In this document: positions 41,160-53,370 of the stretch, in pieces
How positions within the stretch are numbered: position 1 is the stretch's first letter
Layout: each line of letters starts with the position of its first letter
Assembly: GCA_019925095.2 (NCBI GenBank)
Contig: CM034412.1
Coordinates: forward strand, 3,162,001-3,226,000
DNA length: 64,000 nt
Origin: Dendrolimus kikuchii
Taxonomy: Eukaryota; Arthropoda; Insecta; Lepidoptera; Lasiocampidae
Direction of reading: 5' to 3'
Notes under the pieces: generated by a model
Database searches by the model: none
The model's input: only the letters and a program-made list of their open reading frames with translations
Told to the model about the DNA's origin: nothing
Translations under genes and position numbers: made by a program

Positions 41160-42820
41160 GCCGTTAATGTTTCATATTAGTTTTTAAGAAAAAATTGTAA
41201 GCCAGAAAATAGCGAAACTAGTTCTCACCATAAGACCTCATATGCATGTTTCATATTATTAAAAGATTTTAATTTTACGTGATTAAGAATTAATAACAAT
41301 GTCGCATCACAAATAACGCATTCAACCCATCGCTAAATCTGCGTGAAACGGTTACTAACACAAACATTATCCCAGATAAAGCAGTGACGCAAGAGGAATA
41401 CCTAGCCAATAATTAAATACTTAACAGACTTTTGCAGTAAATAAAACACTGGATTCTATATCGGAGTCAATTTATTTACGAATACGCTTATTAAATTAAT
41501 AATATTTGCATCAAAATACTGTAAATAACAACTAACAGTATCGAGAAAGCTAATTTATATTAACTATAGACTATAAGCTAGTTACAGCGCGTAACCACGA
41601 CTTACGCCGCCGTGACATCACCAATAACGATAATATCCAAAACTAAAAGGACTATGCACATTCATACGCGTGGATTCGCAGATAATCGCATGTAGCAGCG
41701 TAATATCGCATTACAATCCTTTTAAATACATAGCGCTATAAGCTCTTGGTCATATTAAAATTGAAGGCTGATTATACAATTAGCGCATAAAAGTTATTCG
41801 TAAAATAAACAACTATTTAAAAATATAAATAATACAATTCAGCGGTGCAATTTTAAAACCTAGCAAGTGCACAAAAATATGTCATAAATTTATAACGCTT
41901 ATTTGGAGCGATATTATATTTGAATACACTTTTACATATTTTGGCATGCATCGGCAAACAAACAAGAAAATGAATGCAGAAACATTCATTTAAAAATCAA
42001 TATTAGTTGCTAGGTTTCTAAATTGCACAGCTGAGTTGTATAATCGAAATAATTCCATTATTTCAATTTTGTATCCGAGCGAGTTAGAATTTTGTTGATG
42101 GACGAGTCTTATAATAATATGATGATTGCGAAGTCATTCGTCAAGGTTTAAAAACATCATTATTTTTACTAAATCAAAAGTATACGGAAAAACAATATAC
42201 CTACAATAAATAATAACAGATTTATTACTACGACTGTATACGTGATCACTGCCAGATAAAAGCGTGCCCAGAAGGCTGGCTGCACTACTATTTTGCCACC
42301 AGCTCACTAATTACAGATAGCGAATATTTAATATAAAAAATTACTACAATTAGGTGCAAAGATTGTCCGTATATGAATCCTAGCCAATATTATTATGACA
42401 AGTGAAAAATATCACGAATAATTTTATTGTATCTTCGATACGATTTCAAGCGACTGCACGCGAATAAATGTGCTTAGACCCTTAGCTAAAAAATGCATCA
42501 ATGAGTATGATACAGGTATGATCCGTACAATTCAATAATAATATAAATTCATACAAAAATTCCGTGACACTTACATACATACACTTAAATGCTTATAAAT
42601 TAAATAAAATTCATAGTTGTAAACGCGATTTTATCTACATATTTACGAGTTAAATTCAGATACACAGCGACTTATAAAAGATTTTAATAAATATTTTCTT
42701 TTAAATATGGCTTTGCACGATTTGTGGATCTAACCAGTGTCAAGCATTCATGAATATTTAAGTTTTAGAACAATCTTCAAGCATATAGACACCAGATGAA
42801 AGATAGAAACTTCAAAGAAT
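41160..42820. other. AT-rich stretch, no recognised feature
   Basis: No exon, RNA gene or repeat was recognised. It lacks long frames on both strands and could be intron or 3' UTR of the GRK gene, but nothing in the sequence proves that. Confidence 0.4.
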
Positions 42821-42821
42821 A

Positions 42822-42879
42822 GGAGGAATGTTTATTAGCATTCCTCCCGTTTTTACCTGGGCTATTACCCAGGTAAAAA
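42822..42879. repeat. Two adjacent perfect hairpins
   Basis: The first is GGAGGAATG (42822-42830), 8-nt loop, complement at 42839-42847. The second is TTTTTACCTGGG (42850-42861), 6-nt loop, complement at 42868-42879. Only two bases separate them. Confidence 0.95.
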
Positions 42880-43019
42880 TAGTACATAGAAAACTCCTTA
42901 ATCATATATGCCTAGATAGCGCTACATGCTAATCTTATGTCGTTCTTGACGTGTCATTATTTAAAAATTAAAAGAAAGGAAGTTTATTTGAAGAAACAAC
43001 GACATACTTACAATGCTAT

Positions 43020-43860
43020 GTTTTAAAAAGAAAAAGAAAATTATTTATAGTTTGCGACAAGTCGACATGACAATAAGGGTATGAGGCAAGTCGTAGAGTG
43101 AGGGGGGGAGGGCTTGGACGCTCAACGCCCGAGCAATTTTAATTTTAGTGCTACACGAGTCCGCATCGACCACGTTCATCGACATCGATCTCGCTTACAT
43201 TATTACTAGTATAATAATTTTATACTGAAAATTATTCCGATTGCTTATTCGTCACGTGTAGAAATAAAAAAAAATCCATTCATAAGCATGAGAATTACTA
43301 AACCAATAAATTCTTGTTTATCCGTGAAGGAACGGAGAAAGAATACAATTTCCTGCGGCCGGGCGGCCTGTCGTAAGAGGCGACAAAACAACCCACAGCC
43401 AGGTGGTAGGGTATTTGCCCGACTGGATGGCTACCACCCCTGGTCTAAAGTATGTCGCCATAACAACCTTGAGTTGTATTCCGGCATTAGTGACCAGGTT
43501 CCAGTGTCCCTTAAGAGATTAAGAGAGCAGCAGCGCATTTGTAGCACCTTTGGTGTTGCAAATGTCCATAGGCGATGGTAACCGCTTTCTATCGAGTGCG
43601 CCGTCTGCCTGTATGCTGAACTCCAGCAATAAAAATAAAAAAAAATATCCTGTCAATCATACACTGGATAGGGCTGTGTTTGAAAATATTACTCCAAATA
43701 AAAGAAATGGTAATAATTTTACTCTCGTTTTGTTGCGTACCTAAAAAATTACCGATATCGACTACCCGGTAGGTGACGTCACATCACTAGAGAATTGCCA
43801 TGTCGACCTACCGTGAACTATACTAACTTATTAAGAATTTTAATTTAGAAAAATATGTTT
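43020..43860. repeat. Duplicated block, copy 1 (with a family-A insertion)
   Basis: Shared with 48160-48545: 'gcgacaagtcgacatgacaa', 'tttaattttagtgctaca', 'cactggatagggctgt', 'gatatcgactacccgg' and 'attgccatgtcgacct' occur in the same order in both. The copies differ by many substitutions, so the duplication is old. Confidence 0.72.
43320..43635 (+). repeat. SINE-like repeat family A
   Basis: Near full length with a small duplication (ttaagagattaagagag). It is absent from the paralogous block at 48 kb, so it arrived after that duplication. Confidence 0.87.
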
Positions 43861-44353
43861 TATATAATAAAACTTCAAAGGGGGATTGAAGATTAACCTG
43901 TGGCGACATCTAGGCATGTATGTTTTAGGAACTTTACAGCCTTAAATATAATATAAGGCGATTATCATTCCTAATATGCTTTTTACATTATCTTGAGTCA
44001 ATTTAATTGTTGGAAAACATTTCCCAATTCCACAAAAACCAAAAAAAAAAAGCGTTTACAAACAATACTCACAATACACGCTAAACAAACTAACATTTTA
44101 ATTTATTTAATAATTAACACGACTGTACAATTGAGCTCCTATACGTAGCGTTGCTTAAATCTTAGTCAATAACAACAATCAATGGTTTAATGCCCGGTTC
44201 CGGTATCTTACTATACATTCATTCGCCTTAACCCAATGTAGGGTAAACCAAGTTTAAAATTTTAAAAAAAATGTATGTGTGTGCAGTTGACAGGTAGTAG
44301 AAGTGAAACTTCAGGGAATATACTCACTGATAATTCTTCTTTAACTTTTATTA

Positions 44354-44686
44354 CATACATACATAACTTCAAGCCAGTTCCCTTGCGGGGTAGGCACGAA
44401 CAACAGAGCGCCATTTAGGCTTATTCTTACACACCTCACTTGCTTCTTTGACATTCATAACTCTTGTCATGCAAGCTCGTCTGTTCTTAAGGCTCCTGAC
44501 ATCACCTTCTGCTAGTACACGATCAATTTGATCATGGAAGGTGTGTCGTGGCCTTCCACGACTTCTGCATCCATCCACTTTTGCATTGTATATCTGTTTA
44601 GTCATTCTTTCATCATGCATTCTTTCCACATGCCCGAACCACCGGAGCATTCCTTTCCTTACCTTCACCCCGACACTCTCTTTCAC
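44354..44686 (-). mobile_element. RTE-like family 1, 333-bp copy with 12-bp TSD
   Basis: 105 open codons from [19 protein letters not shown] to AYPARELA. The target duplication TAACTTTTATTA is at 44342-44353 and 44687-44698. Confidence 0.94.
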
Positions 44687-44699
44687 TAACTTTTATTAA

Positions 44700-45960
44700 T
44701 ATAAATAATTAAATATAATTCCTTTCGCCTACATCCGTCAACATATTATAATTCAAAATAAACTTCTTAAGTATCACTTTAAATTTTTCACTGTTTTAAT
44801 ATAAAAATATTATCAATTTTATTTCAGTGCAAATTGGACCTATTAATCATCGGTCTTATTGACTCTCGTAATCTTTGTTGCACAATGTAAAACTCTTATA
44901 TCGATCTCCGCAGGCTTAGTACTGTAGATTTATGTGTTTATCTCTTTTTAGTGTCGCTTTTTCGTTTCATCAAGTTGCAAATCACAACTTATCTAAACAA
45001 GTTTCACTTCAAAAATATCAAGGTTTCTTAATATCTTGAATCAAATAACAGAGTGTTAACGGTACAGTTTACCTTATTACACGGTTCAAGAAAATTGATT
45101 CAATTTACTCGATCGCTTCATTCTTATTGAAAGACAGAAATGAACCGTATAATAGCAGCGTCACTACCCCCTGAAGGTGGCACGATTGTTGTACACTTAA
45201 TTTTTTTGAAATATAAGTACCTACTTAAAAACATTTTTTTTAAGAGAAAAATTGAAAAACAAATCAATCTCCATACAAGTAACGTGAATTTTCTACCATT
45301 AATAATAAGTAAACGAATGAATGATAAGATATAGAAATCGGGCATAAATGATGAATATTTTCTGTTATTAAATTTAGTATAATTTTGAATGATGACATAC
45401 GTCCAATCTGTTCATACTTATGGCGTCGCAGACACGTCGTAGAGGGACGCCTATACTGTCCTACTTCAGTTATTTCCATGGTTGTTTTTGACTAAAGAGT
45501 GATGGTGTCTTTGCTTATAATTACTAGCACATGTAACAACCACATTAGGTTGGTGTTACAGACAAAGATCATGGAAAGCACGTATTTTTAATTTTGCCGA
45601 AATATCCACATCTACACGGGAGTGAAATATACTTTCGAGCTTATCAATTTATACCTTAGAAGAATAACTCAGATGTTACACTGAGATGTAAATATACTAA
45701 ATATAATAACAAAGAAATGAATGTCAGATGCGATTATGAAATTTCTATCCGACAATTTACGGACAAAATGTTCATCGTATAAGTTTGGACTAATGCCACA
45801 TTTACTGTATACATTATGGAATAAACATTGAGAAAACACTTTTTAGTATATACGAGGTAGATTAAAAATGTTAGAAATTGTCATGTATATTTTAAAAAAA
45901 TCTGGGTAGTTATTATTTCTATAACTCCAGAAATTCCTGAACACCCTATATTTTTGTCTT
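44700..45960. other. AT-rich stretch, no recognised feature
   Basis: No supported gene or repeat boundary. Short frames are not conserved-looking. Confidence 0.4.
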
Positions 45961-45969
45961 ACGGTACGA

Positions 45970-46520
45970 TTTGAGACATGCGACCGAGACAGGTGACCGC
46001 GACACGTGACTAGAGACCGTATCTGAGGCCTTACTAAATAAGAAAAAAAAATCGTAAGACCCCGTCTATATAGAAGTTAGAGAAGAGAAAAGAAAATACA
46101 ATTAAATAACAGCATAACATATATTGTACATGAAAAGCATCAATACATAATTATAAAAAGACACAAAAAAAAATGTATATCACAATCACGACAATGAGGT
46201 CAGAACTCACGTTTTTCGTCGTTCATGTTAGAGCTTCTTGTGCTTATTTTTTTTTATTTTATAGTGCAATTTACATTTTACGTTCCATTTATTTTTATAT
46301 TATAAAGACTTTTTTTCGTAGTTCTACATACATCTTTGTCCTTTCTAGAATTTCATTGGACTTTCCGGGCAGATCGTGCGAAAACCAACGGCGAAAGGCG
46401 TTAGAGAGTAAGCCCTCTGTCTCGCACTTCAAATGTTCTTCATACGATTGCATACAAAGCAGATATGTCACGTGTCACGGTCCACTGTCTCGTGTCTCGG
46501 TCGCATACCTCAACATGCAC
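45970..46520. mobile_element. Possible MITE with inverted ends
   Basis: 'atgcgaccgagacaggtgac' near 45976 and the reverse complement near 46470-46510 ('tgtctcgtgtctcggtcgca') form imperfect inverted repeats about 40-50 bp long, separated by AT-rich, non-coding DNA. Target duplications were not found. Confidence 0.5.
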
Positions 46521-47587
46521 CTTAATAAGCAGATTAGTTTTACATATTATTTTTAGTTTACCAGCAAAGCTAATGTTTACAGCCAAGTAGAGGCGGCGCC
46601 ACGTTTCATATCTATGATACGACCGCATTACATCGTGATGATATTCAGCTATGAAAACGAATCATCCCGATGTATGAGGCCTCACTATTCGGATAAAAAG
46701 CACTTAACTCTCTTGTTGTCGACTAAAGTATAAACTTAATGAAATTCTCCAACCCTACTTGTCTCTTTCATTCACGCATCGTTGCTAAGGCCATCGCACT
46801 TGCTCGTTGCTCTTATGCGAGGGAGACGACAATATATATTTTCATGTGAACAAAAGAGATGAAGACAAGTCGTCAGATAAAATTCTTTCTCGACCGTGAC
46901 CAGAATTTAACAAGTTTCAGTTCTTGATAGTTAGATTATATCCTAAATATACATTACAGTATTCTAGTAAAATTTGACTGACAAGCCTTTTGATATTATC
47001 TCGGCCTTACGCTTGTAAGGGCAAGCGCGCACTACGATTGTCAATGCTATAGTCATCGTAGAGGCTTAACACGAGCAAAACTCGCGGGAGTACGGCTGGC
47101 CTTGTATATTATACTGCAGTAGACTTATGTTAATATCATCAAAGTATTTTAAGTATAAACACCTGCTCATAAAATACACGTTCTGAATAATAGTTAATAA
47201 TATCCCATAGATAAACTCAGTACTCAGTTGATATACATCAAGGATTTACACTGATGGAATACATTCTACATAGTTTACTTGTAACATTATTTGACAATTG
47301 TAAGACAGGTCTAAAATTCAAGTAAAAAAATTACATGTCTTAAATATTTAAGCGAATGAATAGTGAGTGCGAATTACAATACAACATTGTCATATTTTAT
47401 AATATGTACAATATTAAACTTTTAACGCCTTTTATCGAAATATATAATAAAAATATTATAGATATTATATACAAAGATACAACACATCGAAAACGCCGTT
47501 GGGTAGATGACACAGGCTACAATAAATTTATTCTAATATTATTTACATATAAAAGAACGGGCATATTGTTTAAGCAATGATTAATTA
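46521..47587. other. AT-rich stretch, no recognised feature
   Basis: No exon, RNA gene or bounded repeat recognised. Confidence 0.4.
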
Positions 47588-47968
47588 GTGTGTTCCACTA
47601 GTCTCTCACGACACTCAAAATGCTCCTTCAGCCTTTCCACAGAACGACCACGGTTATGGTCGCGGCGAAAACGTCACTTGTGACATCATAATTTTCGCTT
47701 TCACAGCGCGCACCATGGCCCATCTGAGGGAGTGCGTCGAAGTGGAAGTTGATCGCAGAACATTAAATCTTTCTATCGAGGCGTTGACAGAGCCACGATT
47801 TTCAAGTCAACCATACATCACGCAATCACATTTGTTTATTTCATTAATGACATCAACGCTTCATAATCCATTCCACTTGACTTTATGTTTGTAACGCTTG
47901 CAAGCAAGTGTAAAGGAAAAAGTCGCGGCCATGAGCGTGGTTGTTCAGATTGCTTAGTGGAACGCATC
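47588..47968. mobile_element. MITE family H relative, about 380 bp
   Basis: The ends GTGTTCCACTAGTCTCTCAC and, inverted, GCGTTCCACTAAGCAATCTG match the family-H terminal theme CGTTCCAYTAG. The interior has the same 'cgacc' and 'tgacatcataatttt' phrases as 40923-41153. Confidence 0.6.
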
Positions 47969-48159
47969 CAATACGCTATTTGACTGGTTATATATGACAG
48001 GAGGCTAAAAATTGTCTTTATTAATTTAGCTGTCATCTACCTTATTATACTTATTTATTTAAAAATAGAACACAATGGACATTAATCCGTTAGCGGCGCA
48101 AAATTGTAACATTATCTATTTACATATTATACTGATTTGTGCGATGAATTACGTAAATA

Positions 48160-48545
48160 CATATAAAACCCGTATTACATTACAGTTCGCGAAAGGTCGA
48201 CATGGCAATGGGGGTGGCAAGCAGGGCGGGGGAGGGGGGAAGCCACGCACACCGCCCACTCCATCTTAGTTTTAGTGCTGCAATATTCAACATTCTCAGG
48301 CACTAGCACCAACCACACAAGAATGAGTAAATAGTGACATTGAACGGAAAAATAATTGTTATAAATATCCTATCAGACACTGGATAGCGCTATTTGACAA
48401 TATTACTTGAAACAAAAACGTTGTAATAATTATACTTTCATATTGTTGAGTACTAAAAAAATATCGATATCGACTGTCTGGTATGTAACTTAACATCACT
48501 AGAAAATTGTCATGTCGACCTGTGCAAACTGTACAGTGTATGTAG
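48160..48545. repeat. Duplicated block, copy 2
   Basis: Paralogue of 43020-43860 without the family-A insertion. It contains a G-rich run (48214-48240, mostly GGGGG motifs). Confidence 0.72.
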
Positions 48546-49310
48546 AACCGACATACAGGCTGATCGTGGCTTAGCTATACATTCCGGCTCTTGTTCTTAC
48601 ACCACGCTTTGTATACAGCATGGTGCAACAACCACAAAAGACAAACTTGAGTAGACATATAACACATAAAATAAGGTTCATCACACACAGAATTTTAGCA
48701 GACGTTTTAAGTCGTAGCTTGGTTCTTTTGTTCGAAAAATCTGAAAATGACCTTAACCAAAATCGTGCAATTAATATTTAGTTGTATCGAAACGACTCAT
48801 TGGCTCTTCGGGTGATCAGAGGGCTGGTGCTTACCTCGGCCAACATATCAGTAAACCCATAGAAGACGGTGATCTGGGCTCAGTATTCTACTTATAGTCT
48901 TGAGGGACTATGAGTAGAATACAATACAAATAAGTTAAGTTTTCTTGCATTGTATTCGATTATATGTAATTTATATTAATAAACTGTACGATATATAGGT
49001 TATATCGTACAATTAAATATTAATTGCGCGATTTTGAAATAATTAAAATAGATTGTAAAAAAATATAATACACACATTTATACGTTTTCAACGCTGTTGT
49101 TATGAAAATTATTGCTAGATTTTAATTTATAAATATATAATAATATACTATAAAAATATAGAAGAAAACATTATTGAGATGGATAGTCCTATACATTCAA
49201 TACATAGCCCGCGCTATACTCTATGGTTGCAGATAAAAAAGCGTCGATCGCGCAATACTTACTCATGTAAAGCGAAAGTTCTGGTTACAGAACTTAGATA
49301 AAACATAAAG
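48546..49310. other. AT-rich stretch, no recognised feature
   Basis: A short direct/inverted pair around 48880-48925 (agtattctacttatagtc / gactatgagtagaat) forms a small hairpin. Nothing else was recognised. Confidence 0.4.
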
Positions 49311-49960
49311 TATGTATTTATATTAATATTTTCTTAAGTTTTCGCGACTTGTATACATAATAAAACTACGTTTTAACGGGTTTGAGCGCGGTAATTTATT
49401 ATTATTTATTTAGGTTTATGGCTTGGCAGTTAGGCCTTTAAGGCAGATCTTAGTTTACAATATAGTTTCTTCATTTTCTTAAGCCTATGTGTAGCACAGC
49501 TGAACTGTAGGTTATCAGCTGGAGCCATTCAACGGAGTTCTTGTGACAACTCAAAAGGCCACATTTGACTATACAGTTCACATTTCTCACAAAAACACAT
49601 AATTACTACTCAAAAACTATCAATATCCTACAACTATTGTTCATTTTAGAGTAATTTTACACATTATTAGAAAATAAAACTGCACAGCACGACATCTTCT
49701 TTCAGTTCCCGCCAAAAAAAACCGGTAATTTATTATAGATTAGGCTCCCATAGAGTAAATAATAATCATAAACAAAATTAAAACTAAACAATTAAAATGA
49801 ACAAGTTGGCGGTAGGCTAAATACAACTTTCACAATACTCATTGACACTCGACATCTTTGTCTTCCGTGATCACGACCACTGAAAAGTGGCCGAAACGTC
49901 GGAATAATAAAAAAAATATCGCGCTTAAAACCGTTAAAACGTAGTTTTATTATACAGTAT
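49311..49960 (+). mobile_element. Penelope termini in inverted arrangement, split by family B
   Basis: The left part 49311-49402 carries the element end in minus orientation ('aataaaactacgttttaacg'). The right part 49724-49960 carries it in plus orientation through CCGTGATCACG...GGCCGAAACGTCGG (49865-49902) to 'cgttaaaacgtagttttatt'. The coding part is lost. Confidence 0.75.
49403..49723 (-). repeat. Repeat family B, 321 bp, with 13-bp TSD
   Basis: GGTAATTTATTAT at 49390-49402 and 49724-49736 flanks the copy. This proves family B moves by target-primed insertion and defines its ends. Confidence 0.93.
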
Positions 49961-50195
49961 GTATAGTTCGCGCTAAACGTTATGACGTATTATAACCAAT
50001 ATATTGTAAGGTTTGAAGAGGACTATACCTACAGTATTTATCTTAAAGTACGAGCCAAGATAGGAGGCGGGCGTCACTTATATTATAAGGGTGAATTTTT
50101 CAAGAGAGGGCGCTTCGGGGCCAAATCAAAGGAGCCTCGAGGCCGATTCTGACGAGAACTAAATTGGTATCATTAGACTTTTGAAAAATCAATTA

Positions 50196-50270
50196 CCCTT
50201 GTCAGGAATCGAACCGGCTGATTTTGAAAAATAAACACACGCCTGTAACAATTGTACCAAATCATAGTGT
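50196..50270 (-). repeat. tRNA-derived SINE head, fragment (family C)
   Basis: 'cttgtcaggaatcgaaccgg' is the reverse complement of a B-box-like GGTTCGATTCC. The rest is lost. Confidence 0.5.
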
Positions 50271-50318
50271 AGCTTGTATAGATCAATTTCTGTGAAGGAA
50301 TGGTGTTTTGATAATATA

Positions 50319-50526
50319 CATACATACATAGATAACTTCACGCCAGTTACCTTGCGGGATAGGCATGGACAACAGAGCGCCATTCAGGCCTATTCTTACA
50401 CACCTCACTCGCTTCTTTGACATTCATAGCTCTCGTCATGCACGCTCGTCTGTTCTTAAGGCTCCTGACATCACCTTCTGCTGGTACACGATCAATTTGA
50501 TCATGGAAGGTGTGTCGTGGCCTTCC
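50319..50526 (-). mobile_element. RTE-like family 1, about 208-bp copy
   Basis: It encodes [20 protein letters not shown] to AYPAR. The flanks TTTTGATAATATA (left) and TTTTTAATAATATA (right) look like a decayed target duplication. Confidence 0.88.
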
Positions 50527-50739
50527 GGTTTTTAATAATATATTTAATTTAAAATCTCTTTCGATTTCATAGCTTTTTATGTATTTAGATTTAAGTATAA
50601 TATTTAGGTTATTTATGTTATACGCCACTTGGCGGAATGAAGGCCCGAGCCAAATTTCAAATTCTATAGATATTATAGTTCCTGAGATATCGCGATGAGT
50701 CACTATATACGAGGATTTCAACTAGTAGTAATAAAATGA

Positions 50740-51165
50740 GGTTGTAATGAATGAAAAGGTTAATCGCAGACAAATGGCAAACGGCAAACCAAGGGAAAGA
50801 GTTGTTTTTGAACAAAATGTTCTAATTTTTTTCTTGTAAAATTTGAGTTTTTCGAATACCGTATCACAGCACGGGGTCATCGGTATATATCATTATATAT
50901 TATAGCAATACAAATTAATGTATTTATTTCAAAATGAAATCTCACCGCTTCCAAAGCAATTTTTCTTACTGTTAAAGGAGAAGAAACGGCGATGTTTAAA
51001 ATTGTCAATACCAAAAATTTCAGGACGACATAATGTGTCCATGTTAATTACCTAACTATTAGTGCGATTTTCACTCACTTCTTCATCATATTACGTATAT
51101 TCAGTAATATATATCAATAAGACGTCGTTTTTGTGTATTATAATTTTTTTAGGGTATTTTGAGAA
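50740..51165. other. AT-rich stretch, no recognised feature
   Basis: No supported feature. Confidence 0.4.
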
Positions 51166-51182
51166 ATCAGTGTCCCTTTTCA

Positions 51183-51749
51183 TACATACATACATACATA
51201 ACTTCACGCCAGTTCCCTTGCGGGGTAGGCACGAACAACAGAGCGCCATTTAGGCCCATTCTTACACACCTCACTTGCTTCTTTGACATTCATAACTCTT
51301 GTCATGCACACTCGTCTGTTCTTAAGGCTCCTGACATCACCCTCCGCTAGTACACGATCAATTTGATCATGGAAGGTGTGTCGTGGCCTTCCACGACTTC
51401 TCATCCACTTTTGCATTGTATATCTGTTTAGTCATTCTTTCATCATGCATTCTTTCCACATGCCCGAACCACCGGAGCATTCCTTTCCTTACCTTCACCC
51501 CGACACTCTCTTTCAGACCAACTCTCTTTCTTACTTCGGTATTACGAACGCGGTCCGCGAGAGTCACTCCGCAGATTTTGCGCAGTGCTCGCATCTCAAC
51601 CGCGTTTACTCTACTTTCATGCTCTCTCTTCCCTACCCAACTCTCGCTTCCATACGTGAGCGTAGGTACCAGCACCGCGTTGTGTATGGCGAGCTGGGCC
51701 TTCTGGCTGAGGTTCTTAGCGCCTAGAAGTTTACCTAACGCTCCATTCA
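51183..51749 (-). mobile_element. RTE-like family 1, 567-bp copy with 14-bp TSD
   Basis: It contains the post-RT region (GALGKLLGAKNLSQKAQLAI onward) with one deletion in the GCRSRG segment that shifts the frame. The target duplication AGTGTCCCTTTTCA is at 51169-51182 and 51750-51763. Confidence 0.94.
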
Positions 51750-51830
51750 AGTGTCCCTTTTCAGTCTTATTTATTCTACTTTAGTTACATTTTTAAATGT
51801 ACCCGTGTAGTAAAATTAACAAGTTCACCG

Positions 51831-51938
51831 AGCTTTGTGCTACTTTACCGACATAGAGCTTTGTGCTACTTTACCGACATATAGAGCTTTGTGCTACTTT
51901 ACCGACATAGAGCTTTGTGCTACTTTACCGACATATAG
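51831..51938 (+). repeat. Tandem repeat, 26/28-bp units, four copies
   Basis: AGCTTTGTGCTACTTTACCG starts at 51831, 51857, 51885 and 51911. Units alternate by a TA insertion (26, 28, 26). Confidence 0.95.
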
Positions 51939-52159
51939 GCAGAACATATATTCGGTACGAAAATATACGGTAACAAATGTCGAATGTTCGACGACGCTCT
52001 TCACTTGACCCGGCAAATCAAAATATTCTAGCCCCCACAAAATTGCAATAATCATTTTCTTTTAATCGTATTTACCGTAAATAATGCTATCGAATGAAGA
52101 AAGCAGCCACAAATAGGAATATATGGCATGCAATATGTATATAAAAATGACCGTGCAAA

Positions 52160-52480
52160 TACAGACACATTGCCAGACATTCTACACCTGTCAGCTCTGG
52201 ACGGAATGCACAGGGCGTTCTCTGAATGGTATACGTATTCAATATAAAAACATATTTCGACACCTATTAGGTTTTAAAAGATACTGTAGTGCTTCGAGTA
52301 TGTTTCTTGAGGCTAGATTGAACACGTTTGGTGCTATTCGGAGAAGTCGCATTGCAGATCTCTTGACCAGGGTTGAAAGGTGTAGAAACAGTATAATTGC
52401 GGCCATTGCTAGCAGGCTACACCAAATAAATATGTTTTGGGATTGCAGATTGCTGCGTAGAATAATTAATTTAACGTAAA
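52160..52480 (+). mobile_element. LINE RT C-terminal fragment, clade uncertain
   Basis: The frame reads LWTECTGRSLNGIRIQYKNI, FRHLLGFKRYCSASSMFLEA and RLNTFGAIRRSRIADLLTRV. This resembles the end of LINE ORF2 proteins where a 'VAYNNVFRxLxGLPR..SAS.MF' block is typical. It ends in an A/T-rich tail with GACTGACTGACTG. Confidence 0.72.
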
Positions 52481-52499
52481 ATATATGATAATAAAATAC

Positions 52500-53140
52500 T
52501 TCAATAAAGGACTGACCGACTGACTGACTGATGGATATTTTTTTAGGTTTAATTTAATAATAACAATTTGTTGTAATTATGGATCTGTGTCTGAAATAAA
52601 TAAATAATTATTATTAAATACCTCGCTATCACTTTACTTTCGAAATTAAACAATAATCAATAATCATTTAACCAGTTAGTCCTGACGTAGTATATCTGTA
52701 TAAAACGAAGGAGACCGTATTGTTTTCTCTGACGATAAATATAGTATGAAAATTTTGAAACCGCAAATAATATACAAAAATGACGTCTATTAAATCTTCT
52801 ATTGTACCTTACGAATAACACAATACGGGAAACCAATATCATTTGTAATCCTAACGTACGTTTTAGTCTCGAGAGCTGTTTTACCGACACTTAATGGCTG
52901 CCGAGAAGACAAGAGTAGCACATTCAAATTATCAAACAAACCTGGTTATAAACAGCATGAAACAACTATTTATGAGCATTTTAAAATTAATTCAGGATTT
53001 TTTTTCTTTATGAGATTAACATAAATCTTTTTCAGAAATATCTCCGTCATTAAATACGTACGTACGGCACTAGTAAATATAAAATTTGACTTTAACATGC
53101 CTATTAGATTCAATAATTAAAATCAATGTCTCTATGTGAG
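52500..53140. other. AT-rich stretch, no recognised feature
   Basis: One 'gctgttttaccgacacttaa' phrase at 52869 links to the tandem repeats at 51.8 and 55.0 kb. Confidence 0.4.
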
Positions 53141-53179
53141 ACCATAATTGCCGTACTTCATTGCTCTGGGCACTGGTTG

Positions 53180-53370
53180 AGCAATATACCGCCGGCCGGA
53201 GTTCTAGCTTCGCTGGCGTGCTTACATCGCTACTATAACTTTACCGGCATCACGCCGCTGCAGCTCTATATTTGCCGGCGTATTGGCATCACTATTCACC
53301 GGTGTTACGCCACAACAGTTCTGATTTTACCGGCGTATTAGCGTAACTTTCATAACTTCACAGATGTTAC
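53180..53370 (+). repeat. Degenerate tandem repeat, about 60-bp units
   Basis: 'ttgccggcgtattggcatca', 'ttaccggcgtattagcgtaa' and related phrases recur about every 60 bp across the block. Confidence 0.6.

Noticed and set aside
48075..48269. Glycine-rich 64-codon frame ending GGGGGKPRTPPTPS
   Set aside because: The G-run lies in a duplicated non-coding block, and the paralogous block at 43 kb has no matching frame.
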